The translations under genes and the position numbers were made by a program. Positions 23,528-33,740 of a stretch of 64,000 nucleotides of DNA are shown here, in pieces. Every line of letters starts with the position of its first letter. Positions within the stretch are counted from its first letter, which is position 1. Below the pieces are notes generated by a model. The model made no database searches. It had not been told where the DNA came from and saw only the letters and a list, made by a program, of their open reading frames with translations. Source of the DNA: Chryseobacterium indologenes (GTDB lineage: Bacteria > Bacteroidota > Bacteroidia > Flavobacteriales > Weeksellaceae); assembly GCA_016025055.1 (NCBI GenBank), contig CP065590.1, positions 186,001 through 250,000 of the forward strand, read 5' to 3'.

Positions 23528-26500
23528 TTATTTCTTTTTGTTTTTAAAATAATCATTCAATGACTGCCCTGATTCTTTAAACTCTTTATAGGCTTTATTA
23601 AGTTCAATATTAGCTTCTTTTATTACTCCTTCAAGTCCTTCTTTCGTAAGATCGCCCTCAGCTAATAAATCGTCAATCTTATTTTTCACCCAATTTGTAT
23701 AAGCTGGGTGATTTCCATGAAATCTATTTGGTAATTTCTTTAAATTTATACCTGAATTCTTTAATATGAAATCTCCGATTTCTGGCATTAATTTATATAG
23801 TTGCTGAGGAATAATGTGGTGTTTTTGTATCTGCGTTATAATTTTTCCACCATATTTAACACCTTTAGCACCATCACCTATATAGGGGGCAACCGATATG
23901 CCACTGATTGCAGCATTTTTCCAGTCACCTTCAAAGACGTACCAAATACCATTTGCCGTATCTGAAACAGGAGTAGGATCAACAACACCAGCTGCATCGA
24001 GGACAACATGCCCAACTTCAGCCGTTGCCGCTCCTTTAGCAGCCTGTATAGTTCCTGTTCTAAACTCCTGAAATCTTTCCTCGCCTGAGCGAACCCTAGG
24101 ACCATCTTTACTACCTTCAACGGCTTTCCAAGGATTGATCCCATTCCACATCTTTTTGAGACCATCAATAACAGTATCAACCTGTTTTCCATTTGGATCA
24201 GTGTATCGTACAGGATTTTGATAGGTATAAATATATGGGTTTAAATTACCTATGAAATAGAATCCTGAATTATGTTGACCATTCCCATAAAATTGGTGCT
24301 CCATAACCGGATTATGGATAGCTAGTGGATCTACGCCATACCAGATGCTCAGTCTTGGATTATAGTATCTTGCACCATAATAATATAGGCCACTTTCACT
24401 ATCCAGTTCTTTTGCATTGAACTTGTATGGATTTTCATAGACTCCAGGAACCTGCTGTTCAATGAACGTTTCACCAAAAGGTAAATTTAGGAAAAATTGT
24501 GTTGCTACGGCATTTGCATCTGTGACAAAATTTGCTGTCGATAAATGATCACTGTGTAAATAATATAGTCCTGCCTGTGAACTGTTTTTAGCAAATTCAG
24601 TTTCCAGTTTTGTAATATCTACACCCATTTTTTCTGAGTAAGCTTTAAATTCAGTTTCAACGTCAGGCACACTGTCCTTATCATCGTTGACATTTTGGTT
24701 TACTGCTACTCTGTTAAAAAGACCTGGATTGTCTGCCAATCGGCTTGCGATCCTTTGTGTTCCGGCATAATAATGTTTTGTATAAGTATTATCTGAGCTT
24801 ACCACAACATAGGAGTTCGGATAGACTTTGTATCCATACAGCTGCATTGTGCCATCAACGAGTGACCCATTCTGATATAATTTAGGACCTTCCTGTAAAT
24901 TATACTTAATAGTTCTGTCGCCTTTATTGTCATAGGAATAATACTGGAATATACCATCAGCCTTTTTAAAGTAGGCTTTCATATTGTCCTCTTCATCCCA
25001 CGCCATCGAGACAGTGCCATTTGGTGAATTTAGATCTATTGGATTACCGTTCAGGTCATATTTGAAACTTTCTACAAACCCATTGTTCAAATCGGTAACA
25101 GAAGTGACCATATGGGTTCCTTTGACGTACTTGTAACTATTATTGTAAGTATTTAAAGGATTTGTTATACCGCTTACCACATGGGTCTGGTTTTTTCCTT
25201 TAAAGCCATTTCCAGTAGTGTAAGTTAGGGTTGTCTCATAACTTGCTCCAACATTAGAAGGGTTATTAGGATCTTCTTTTATATCTTTTAGCATTGCCCC
25301 TACCGCATGTGTAAGCCTGTTCAAGCTATCATATCCATATAGAAGCTGGTAACTTCCCCCTAATTGGTTAGGTGTTAAAATACTGCTATTGATATTAGAA
25401 ACTACATTCCCCGCAAAGTCATATTTATAGCTATTAGCAAGATAGGTTGTGTAATTATCCTTAGTAAGCGTATGAGAAGCAAGATATCTGGTTTTTGGTT
25501 CGTAAGTAAACAGTGAATAGGTATCATTTCCATTTAGGATCTTGGTTCGCTGCTCATATTCATCATATTGAATATCTTTTACGTAATCCCCATTCTGCTG
25601 GCTTTTTATGGATTTTAAATTTCCGCCTAAATCATACTTGTACTTTACGATTTCTCCATCAGGATAGGTTATTGTTTTAATACGGTTCCAGCTATCATAC
25701 TCATAGTTAGTAATAAAATTCATTGTCGGAATGTTGTATCCAGTAATTTTTCTATTTTCAGATACTATTTCACCCAATGTTCCGTAAGTATATTTAGTCT
25801 GCCCCGTACCGTCAATTTTTGAAGCTAACCTTCCAGTTGCTGTTCCAGCGATACCATAGGTATATCTGACATTATTAGGATTAGTGGCTCCATTAGGAAG
25901 ATTAGGGTAAGTTATTTCCATCAACCTATTTTTATTGTATTTATAGGAGATCGCACTGGATTGGCCAAGATTTGGAGATAACCTTGTCGTCATTTTACCT
26001 GCCTTGTCATATGTGAACCTTGTCGTTCCATGATCAGGATGCTTTTCTGAAGTTCTTCTTCCACCTAAATCATAATCGTATTTAAACTCAATATTTTCAG
26101 GATCTTTTAACGAGAGAAGCTGTCCAACAATATCATACGTGTACTGGGAAACTAAAATTGAAGTTCCCAGATAGTTTTTAGCAATTACTGTTCTTCCTTC
26201 CGCATTTGATAATGTTTCAGATTTCATTGTACTGCCCGGATTCTGTAATTGACTTACAGTTTTTTTCATGGAAGTACCTTCAATACTATATGAGGTATCT
26301 GTCACATTTCCATCTTCATCAATTTCAATAATTGGCCTATCAAGATTGTCATATTGAATAGAACTGGAATAAGGAGAAAGGGTTAATTTGAGTTTTTTGT
26401 TCAGAACAGCATCTTTTGCCTCCATTGTAGGATGATACTGTCTAATTGGTCTACCTAAAACATCATATGATGTCATTCCAGAAACCGACATTTTCTCAGC

Positions 26501-29500
26501 ATTTGCAATAAAAATGTCCTTCTTCACCTGTACAGTTTTTCCCGTAAAATCCGCTAATGAAATAGTTTCAATTGGATTTGTTGGATTGTCAGGATCATAG
26601 TTCTGCGTAGTTGCGCCGTATAGGTTTATCTGCGTACCTGTGGTTGAATAAGGTGTCAGAAAATAGGAATATTTTACCGTATAAGGCGAAACACCTATTT
26701 CCTTTGGTGCTAGAATATTAGTTAACCTACCATAATTATCATATTCATAAGTTATTTTATTACCAGTAGCATCTATGGATTCCAATATGGTATCCCATCT
26801 TGAATCATAAGTTGCAGATGAAAATACGCCAAAACTATCAGTTACTTTTGTCACATATTTTCCTGTTGGATCATACTCGTAAGTAAGGAGATAGTCAACG
26901 GGGTCTTTCACCGTTTTTACATTTCCAAAGGAATCATATGTAAGTTCTGTATCTGCGGTTTGACTTGAAGTAAGACTCACCTTAATTTTTGTCAGATCGC
27001 CATAATTCGTATCAACCTCTGAACTTCGTTGGCGAATTAAAATATTCGAACTATTAAAGACCTTAATTTCCGAAGGTATATTCAATATATTTTTCGCAGT
27101 TAAGGATGGTATGTCATGATATCCAATCGAGGAATAAAAACTTCCGGCGGCGACGTTGCTGTTATAGCGATATCCGATTATCTGACCTTTGACATTGTAG
27201 GTCATAGTGGAGCTCGTGGTTATAGACCCCCCATTTTCAAATGTCGTGTTGGAAGTTCCGGAAGGTAATACAATCGCGATTCTATTTCCCTGCGTTCCAC
27301 CAGTATCATAAGTTTCAAATTGAGAAGAAGGAATTTCTTCAAGTTGAGTATAACTACTGTTGTATTTATATAATTTGTAATTATTTTCCGAAGTTGCTTT
27401 TAATGTAGTTCCTCCGCTGTATATCTCACTTTTTTTAGGGATTCCATTATTGTAATAATTGGAATTATAAAAAGTCTCCACACCTCTACGGTAGACATTC
27501 GTACCGTTCATATCCTCAGTGATCACTTTTTCAAATCCGTAGCTTGTTCGCTCCCTTCTGTCGTATTTAGGATTCTGATAGTCAAATCTTGTTACGATAT
27601 TTTTATCGGTTGATGTTGTATATCCGTCAGAATCAACATTTGGATTGAGAATCTTTACTTCCTTCATGACCAACTTCGAATGAGGATCATTGTAGGATGG
27701 ATCTGTATAAGCATAGTCGATGGTAAATGTACCATTGGTAGACTTTTCTGTAACTTTGGATAACTTATTTGTTCTTCCAATTCTCGAATAATTTACCTGT
27801 AAGCCGCTACCATTGTTGATTACCAAGTCTGGGAATCCATCACCGTTTACGTCTCTTAATCCTTTTTCAATTTCAGACATTGAAACGCCAATATTCGCGC
27901 TCATATCTGCCCCCGCACGGAAATAGAGAATGGTAATTCCAAATAGCCAAACAATTGGAACATTGATATAGAATCCACCATTTAAGGTAAGTGCCCCATT
28001 ATATGTTCGACTGTCCTTCCCGAAATTAACTATACCCCCTTGTTTTGAAAGACCCTGCGCCGGAGCGAACTTATTACCCATGTTGTAGGATACAGAAGTA
28101 TTTCCATCATTATCCATTGAAATTAGATCAATCATTCCATCTCCATTAATATCCTGGAACATAAGTTTTGAACTTCCGGTAGATGAAGATCCAGTTAAAT
28201 TACCTGAGATACCCCAACCAGAACTGAAAGTAGCGGTTTGAGAAATCATTCCTGAAAGACCGCCTCCTATGCTAACAGAAGTTGAGCCAACAGGCTTGGA
28301 TTCATAGGTTTTTAAATTTGGATAGTCTTCAAAAGGATTATTAACAAGTCCGTTGCCATAGTTGAGTTTATATCTGACCTGGCCATCGTTTAATTCAACT
28401 CTATCTACCAAACCATCCCCATTAATGTCGATCCAATATTTTACACCTCTGTCATAGGAATCAGGATAATCAGAGACTCCAACACCTCCTGACCATGCTG
28501 CTGAGGTATCAGGTTTAGAATCGGAATTAGAATTTGAGGTATTTCTACCGACAGTTTTCACCGCAGAAACATTGAATGCAATTGTATTTGTTTTCTGAAA
28601 ACTATCGTTATTTGAAATAACCGAGTCAGGGTTATTTTCTAGATTTCTCCCCTGTGCACTTCTAAGACCTCCCAATGCATTTGTTAATTGGGATTCTGTT
28701 CTATATAACATATCAGGATAACCATCACCGTTTACATCAAAGAAATCCTGCGTATTGATGTTTCCATATCCTCTTAGCTCAGAAGTTGAATGTGAAATAA
28801 CAGGAATGCCGATCCCCCAATTAGTAGTTTTGGCCTTGCTTTTTTGTTTCTTCTCTATTGCGTACATGGCGGTGTTGGGATTTCCCTGCACTTCGATATC
28901 CTGCTCATCTGGATCATCGTCTACAAAAAACGGAGCCATAGATTCTTCATCCCTGAAAGACCTTGCCTTTGAGAACTGTTCAGTAAAACCATTATTTATC
29001 CATTTCTCCACGATTCCATTATCACCTTTTGTGTAATAGGTATTCATTGGAACAATTGGATTAAAGCCTGCAAGAATGTTTGTGTTTGCTATATTCTGGA
29101 AATCTGCCTGAATAATATCACCGACACACTCTCCGTACTGGTCCTGATTAGTTATTCCAGAGCAAGAAGAAAAGTTATAATTGAACATCCCGAATGGCGA
29201 ATCAAGGAATTCATTATTGATCAATGCTCCATAAGAATCTTTTGGTGTATCTGTGTTGATTGTATAGTCTGGTGTTGTTACGCCCGATGGAGCTGTAGGT
29301 ATATCACGCGGACCTCCAGGTGGCGTAAGGGAATTATTCGTTTTTTTGACATCTTTACTCTCATTGTAAATAAATTGTCCCCAGTTGCGATAAACCGCAC
29401 TAATTGTATTGAACTCAGCAGTAAATATTGCTGTCTCCACCGTAAAAGACCAAAGATTCGTATTCGTTCCAGCATAGATATTGAATATCTGATTCTGCAA

Positions 29501-32500
29501 TTGCGATTTTAAAGATTCATAGGCTGCACGATCTTTTTGGGTAGCGCAATAAACAACAATATTAATCCTATCATCGAGCTGAACGGATTGGTAAGGATCA
29601 CCAGTATAAAACTTAATCGGATTGAGAAAACCATTCAAAGAGGTTTCAGTAATACCTGAATTGGTCAATTTAACCCATCTTTTTTCCAATACAAGTCCGC
29701 CTTTTTTTATAACATACATGAAGTTACCTTCCAAAGATGGAGTAAAAGCAAAATTCTTGTTTATAGAAATAAAGTAATCGTTTGTTCCATGTGGTGGGTT
29801 GGCTCCCAAATCTGCAACATGAAATTTCTTTTTAAAATCCCTTACATAATAAGATGGATAGTCGGGTACATCAAGGATATTAACATAACCATCTGTCGTT
29901 ACCGAAATATTCTTCCACTCAATTTCTTTGTTCATGTAAGAATCTGATATGACTGAGAATTTTAAATGGTATCCACCTGGTATTGGTGGTGGTACAAAAA
30001 AGTCCATATCCACTGGATCAATGTTTACGGTTCCGAGTGATTGTGAATATGTTTTTTCATAAATTACGGTAACGTCCCAAGGATTTACTACCTCTGCCTT
30101 GGATAAGGTTATTTTGAAGGTAACATTATCGTTTAATTTTGGTACTGAAAACCCTGGAATGGTAAGATGCTTGGTTCCAAAATAGTCGTACTTCAATGTC
30201 TTTGTCAGGTTGTTAAGAACAAAGTTTTCCTCATATTTTAGATTATTTGGCATGAAGTCATCTATTTCTTCTTCAGGAGAATCAACTATCGGCGAACCGT
30301 TAGCGTTTACAAATTCTACCGAAGGTGTGGTGTTTACTTCATAGTTTATACCGGTCTTCTTATGCAGACGGAAATAGATTTTGTCACCTGACTCTACATG
30401 AATTCGCGAAGAATTATTGATTCCTAAAGGAGTTCCTGGATATTCATCATATTTTGTGATTTTGAGGTCTATATTTGGGTTTCCTCCTGCTAAAGTGGTC
30501 AAATAAACCCTACCATTTTTTGAAGTATCGTTAGGATTCTTAACTTCAATCGAGTAGACGGCCCGTGCTTTGGTTTCCTGGATGTCAGTAATTGAAATAT
30601 GATCATAAATAGTCACATAGCCAGCTTTTGGAGCGATCCAGACTTTTACGACATCATTTTTTGCTTTAACAGGCTCTTCACCTTCGTCGTCGTCAAGATC
30701 TTCGGGTTCTGTGTACGGGACGGGGACATTACCCTTCATGACCATGTTTTCTGTCATGTCACTGGTTGTTACCATTTCTGGCTGCCCATTGGCGTTTATT
30801 TTATTGAACCATACTTTATCGTCTTTAACCACATCGGGCAGACCGTCTGAATTAGCATCTAAAAGATAAACTGGAGTTTTAGACTCGCTTTCAGACCAGC
30901 TCTTCGTGAAATCGAAGCCCATTTTCCACCAATTGAACAAAACGGTGGCTCCGGCATTAAATGTACTACCTGTGGTTTTCGTGAAATTGCTATTTAAATT
31001 CAGTACGTTTAATTCCGGTTTGTTGAAAACCAGATTACCATTTTCCCACGATCCGGGGATAAGCTTGATCCCATTATCTCCATTTCTCTTCCTATAAAGG
31101 ATATCTACAATCCCGTCACCATTAAAATCAAGTAATTCCTGTCCTCTTTTAATATCGGGATATGATTCACCAACAAATCCGGAAACCATAAAATTTTTAT
31201 CGCCTGATCTATGTGGAATAAAAAGTCCTAGCCCTGCTCCTGTCCTTAATGCCCATCCCCATTCAAAATTATTATCCGCACTGATTCTTGAAGGGGTCAG
31301 TGCAGAATTAACTGCGCCTGAGAATGCATCCGGTGCCGGAGCATTTACAAATTTATCAGGGCCAAATATGGCATTGCCGGTGTCATCATGATAATCCAGC
31401 TGATAATTGACACCAGGGCCAGAAATCGATTTTAAAAGTGATTTATAGAATTTTCCTGTGGTATAGGTAAAACTATAATTTCTGACAGCCTGTGCGGTAT
31501 TCGTGACAGATATATTGTCCAGTCTTTCAATTTCAACCCTTTTTACACCATCTTTTGTGTTTATGGAATAATCCGGCCTTGTGGGTTCTTTACAGGAAAA
31601 ATGAATCTGATATGGTCCATCATTATCATTTACCCCTGAATACACAATTTTATCAATATGGAACTGTCTTCCTTTTTCAAGATTTATATTATCTCCCGAA
31701 ATCGGTACCATTCCCTGTGTAAATAGCTTATTGAGATAATAATATTTTATATTATTGTTATGAACGTCAAGTTCTTTTACAATTCCCCATTGGACTATTG
31801 ATCCATTGTCCTTTTGAACAACGGCATTATTGTCAACGGTAGATTCGGTTCCACCATAATACTTTTTAGTTCCATCAGTGGTGGTTACTACCCATGTATA
31901 ACTTGTCGGTGAGGAACCATATCTTTCAATCTTTGTGAAGTTGTTATTTTTTCTCAGATAGAAGTTCTTTTTTCCGGAACTTCTAGGCTGTCTTGTTATA
32001 TCCATACTTCCCTGAGCATTAAGATGCCTGTGAGGAAGGTAGTCGCCTTCATAGATTAACATTTCACCATCCAAGAGGTAAATCTCAGATTCATAGCTTG
32101 GATCAAATGTTGGAGTACCCCAACGTGTATCCAATGTGATACCTGAAATTCCAGTAATATCCCAACCTTCACCCATCCAGCCATTTCCTTTGCTACTGTT
32201 ATAGGTAATGTTCAATTGCGGCTGCATTCCATTGGTTCCTGCCGGAATTTGAATTGGATAGGAAATGGCAGCATCACCTTTCTGATTTGCTGTTGGCGGT
32301 GCCATCAGCTGTACGCCTGAAGTCGGATCAGCAGATTTCAATCCACTGATAGAAGTTGGCGCAAAAGAATTGATTGTTGGTGATTCGGGTACGGAGATTA
32401 TACCATTTATATAATCATTATCCTGTCCCGCATTGAAAACGACAAGTTTTAACTTTTCGTCAACAACGGCTGATGGTTCAATTTTCCATTGTTTATTACT

Positions 32501-33733
32501 ATAATCAAAGTAAAAAATTCGAATATCTTTAGGAGAAGTTTGCCCTAATTTCCTTTCATCATAAGGCATTGAAACTTTAAGCTTTTTACTTAAGCTTCCA
32601 GATTCAAGGGATATTCTATATGCCGAATTATTGGGCGTAACATTTTTAATTCCCTGAGTTGTTGAAGGAAAATCCTTATCACGTAGTTTCTGCAGTTTTA
32701 TCAGTGCAGATTCCGAGGTTCCTTTCTCAACATTGACATTTAAGTGCTCATAACTTAAATCATAAGTTTGCCCATTTAAAATTTCCAGTGTTTTAGGAGT
32801 GTAATTATCCCTGCCGACTATCTTGAAAGATTTTACAGCTTCCGGAATTTTAAGTGTCCTGATTTGATTTCCATGATGAACGGTATATGTTCCATTTCGA
32901 TTGTCCTGTTCTGAGAGATCAATTAGTTTCTCAAATTCCTTTCCGTTATTCTCAACAGTCTCATTATTGATTTTTAAACTTTGTGATTTCTTGGAATATC
33001 CTCGGACATAAAGTTTATTTGAAGAAAGTATGCTGCTGATTTTTAGATCATCAGATAAATCAGGATCAGAAGAAAACACTATCCTTAAATTCTTGATCTT
33101 ATATTTAATGCCAGCGGATGGTGGGGTAAATAATATAGTATTATTGCCACTTTTTAAAAGATCAATATTGAATTCCTCTTTCTGGTGGCTCCAATCCGCA
33201 TTAGGTCGAATAACTTCTCCGCCTATAGCAATATCATGATTGATAGATCTTGATACAGATTTATAATCATCAAGGCCAAAAAGATCATACTCCAAAAATG
33301 CAGTTTTTGATCTGTCAATTTTCCCTTCTATCTGAATGTTAAAGAAATTATCAGAAATATTATCTGTCTCTTTTTCAGAGAAAGTTCCGATAGTTCCCTG
33401 ATTTTCGTCAGCATCAAAAGCATCAATAACTGAATTTCGGTCGATGTTTTCATCAGTTACTTTATTGCTTTCAAAAATTTCTGTTGATGGCTTTTCCCAA
33501 TTTTGATTTAGTGGTTGGGAAAGCGAATGTTCTGCTTTTTCCTCTGGCGGATCTTTTGCATCCGTAGAAGATGGTTTGTTACCAAGATTTAATTTAGTCA
33601 TTAAATCCTGTTTAAGCATGCGTACCTTTTGCCTATCATCTTTATCAAAACTTGCGAATACAAGCATACAGGTAAAGAAAAGCACAAAGAGACACGACTT
33701 CTTACTAGGAAGTTTGTGTAAATCGATTCTCAT
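23528..33733 (-). CDS. Giant SpvB/TcB/RHS toxin with C-terminal HNH (AHH-type) nuclease
   Basis: This 3401-residue protein has a signal peptide (about residues 1-28), a linker region, then an SpvB-like domain beginning near SADPTSGVQLMAPP and AAISYPIQIPAGTNGMQPQL. FG-GAP/VCBS-like repeats with DFNGDGIVDI, DVNGDGYPDML, DINGDGLVDRV and DVNGDGFPDLV follow. YD/RHS repeats occupy the next third and close with the RHS core signature LYYYGARYYNPRLSIWYGVD. After the core, a variable tail carries KHHIIPQQLY and LPNRFHGNHPAYTNWV, the metal-binding histidine pattern of AHH/HNH nucleases. It is intact, with no frameshift over 10 kb. Immunity and T9SS partners lie in the same operon. Confidence 0.92.
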   Translation of the reverse strand: MRIDLHKLPSKKSCLFVLFFTCMLVFASFDKDDRQKVRMLKQDLMTKLNLGNKPSSTDAKDPPEEKAEHSLSQPLNQNWEKPSTEIFESNKVTDENIDRNSVIDAFDADENQGTIGTFSEKETDNISDNFFNIQIEGKIDRSKTAFLEYDLFGLDDYKSVSRSINHDIAIGGEVIRPNADWSHQKEEFNIDLLKSGNNTILFTPPSAGIKYKIKNLRIVFSSDPDLSDDLKISSILSSNKLYVRGYSKKSQSLKINNETVENNGKEFEKLIDLSEQDNRNGTYTVHHGNQIRTLKIPEAVKSFKIVGRDNYTPKTLEILNGQTYDLSYEHLNVNVEKGTSESALIKLQKLRDKDFPSTTQGIKNVTPNNSAYRISLESGSLSKKLKVSMPYDERKLGQTSPKDIRIFYFDYSNKQWKIEPSAVVDEKLKLVVFNAGQDNDYINGIISVPESPTINSFAPTSISGLKSADPTSGVQLMAPPTANQKGDAAISYPIQIPAGTNGMQPQLNITYNSSKGNGWMGEGWDITGISGITLDTRWGTPTFDPSYESEIYLLDGEMLIYEGDYLPHRHLNAQGSMDITRQPRSSGKKNFYLRKNNNFTKIERYGSSPTSYTWVVTTTDGTKKYYGGTESTVDNNAVVQKDNGSIVQWGIVKELDVHNNNIKYYYLNKLFTQGMVPISGDNINLEKGRQFHIDKIVYSGVNDNDGPYQIHFSCKEPTRPDYSINTKDGVKRVEIERLDNISVTNTAQAVRNYSFTYTTGKFYKSLLKSISGPGVNYQLDYHDDTGNAIFGPDKFVNAPAPDAFSGAVNSALTPSRISADNNFEWGWALRTGAGLGLFIPHRSGDKNFMVSGFVGESYPDIKRGQELLDFNGDGIVDILYRKRNGDNGIKLIPGSWENGNLVFNKPELNVLNLNSNFTKTTGSTFNAGATVLFNWWKMGFDFTKSWSESESKTPVYLLDANSDGLPDVVKDDKVWFNKINANGQPEMVTTSDMTENMVMKGNVPVPYTEPEDLDDDEGEEPVKAKNDVVKVWIAPKAGYVTIYDHISITDIQETKARAVYSIEVKNPNDTSKNGRVYLTTLAGGNPNIDLKITKYDEYPGTPLGINNSSRIHVESGDKIYFRLHKKTGINYEVNTTPSVEFVNANGSPIVDSPEEEIDDFMPNNLKYEENFVLNNLTKTLKYDYFGTKHLTIPGFSVPKLNDNVTFKITLSKAEVVNPWDVTVIYEKTYSQSLGTVNIDPVDMDFFVPPPIPGGYHLKFSVISDSYMNKEIEWKNISVTTDGYVNILDVPDYPSYYVRDFKKKFHVADLGANPPHGTNDYFISINKNFAFTPSLEGNFMYVIKKGGLVLEKRWVKLTNSGITETSLNGFLNPIKFYTGDPYQSVQLDDRINIVVYCATQKDRAAYESLKSQLQNQIFNIYAGTNTNLWSFTVETAIFTAEFNTISAVYRNWGQFIYNESKDVKKTNNSLTPPGGPRDIPTAPSGVTTPDYTINTDTPKDSYGALINNEFLDSPFGMFNYNFSSCSGITNQDQYGECVGDIIQADFQNIANTNILAGFNPIVPMNTYYTKGDNGIVEKWINNGFTEQFSKARSFRDEESMAPFFVDDDPDEQDIEVQGNPNTAMYAIEKKQKSKAKTTNWGIGIPVISHSTSELRGYGNINTQDFFDVNGDGYPDMLYRTESQLTNALGGLRSAQGRNLENNPDSVISNNDSFQKTNTIAFNVSAVKTVGRNTSNSNSDSKPDTSAAWSGGVGVSDYPDSYDRGVKYWIDINGDGLVDRVELNDGQVRYKLNYGNGLVNNPFEDYPNLKTYESKPVGSTSVSIGGGLSGMISQTATFSSGWGISGNLTGSSSTGSSKLMFQDINGDGMIDLISMDNDGNTSVSYNMGNKFAPAQGLSKQGGIVNFGKDSRTYNGALTLNGGFYINVPIVWLFGITILYFRAGADMSANIGVSMSEIEKGLRDVNGDGFPDLVINNGSGLQVNYSRIGRTNKLSKVTEKSTNGTFTIDYAYTDPSYNDPHSKLVMKEVKILNPNVDSDGYTTSTDKNIVTRFDYQNPKYDRRERTSYGFEKVITEDMNGTNVYRRGVETFYNSNYYNNGIPKKSEIYSGGTTLKATSENNYKLYKYNSSYTQLEEIPSSQFETYDTGGTQGNRIAIVLPSGTSNTTFENGGSITTSSTMTYNVKGQIIGYRYNSNVAAGSFYSSIGYHDIPSLTAKNILNIPSEIKVFNSSNILIRQRSSEVDTNYGDLTKIKVSLTSSQTADTELTYDSFGNVKTVKDPVDYLLTYEYDPTGKYVTKVTDSFGVFSSATYDSRWDTILESIDATGNKITYEYDNYGRLTNILAPKEIGVSPYTVKYSYFLTPYSTTGTQINLYGATTQNYDPDNPTNPIETISLADFTGKTVQVKKDIFIANAEKMSVSGMTSYDVLGRPIRQYHPTMEAKDAVLNKKLKLTLSPYSSSIQYDNLDRPIIEIDEDGNVTDTSYSIEGTSMKKTVSQLQNPGSTMKSETLSNAEGRTVIAKNYLGTSILVSQYTYDIVGQLLSLKDPENIEFKYDYDLGGRRTSEKHPDHGTTRFTYDKAGKMTTRLSPNLGQSSAISYKYNKNRLMEITYPNLPNGATNPNNVRYTYGIAGTATGRLASKIDGTGQTKYTYGTLGEIVSENRKITGYNIPTMNFITNYEYDSWNRIKTITYPDGEIVKYKYDLGGNLKSIKSQQNGDYVKDIQYDEYEQRTKILNGNDTYSLFTYEPKTRYLASHTLTKDNYTTYLANSYKYDFAGNVVSNINSSILTPNQLGGSYQLLYGYDSLNRLTHAVGAMLKDIKEDPNNPSNVGASYETTLTYTTGNGFKGKNQTHVVSGITNPLNTYNNSYKYVKGTHMVTSVTDLNNGFVESFKYDLNGNPIDLNSPNGTVSMAWDEEDNMKAYFKKADGIFQYYSYDNKGDRTIKYNLQEGPKLYQNGSLVDGTMQLYGYKVYPNSYVVVSSDNTYTKHYYAGTQRIASRLADNPGLFNRVAVNQNVNDDKDSVPDVETEFKAYSEKMGVDITKLETEFAKNSSQAGLYYLHSDHLSTANFVTDANAVATQFFLNLPFGETFIEQQVPGVYENPYKFNAKELDSESGLYYYGARYYNPRLSIWYGVDPLAIHNPVMEHQFYGNGQHNSGFYFIGNLNPYIYTYQNPVRYTDPNGKQVDTVIDGLKKMWNGINPWKAVEGSKDGPRVRSGEERFQEFRTGTIQAAKGAATAEVGHVVLDAAGVVDPTPVSDTANGIWYVFEGDWKNAAISGISVAPYIGDGAKGVKYGGKIITQIQKHHIIPQQLYKLMPEIGDFILKNSGINLKKLPNRFHGNHPAYTNWVKNKIDDLLAEGDLTKEGLEGVIKEANIELNKAYKEFKESGQSLNDYFKNKKK

Positions 33734-33740
33734 GGTGTTA

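Noticed and set aside
28755..29036. Plus-strand frames opposite the RHS gene
   Set aside because: They are shadows of a very long coding sequence with clear RHS repeats on the other strand.
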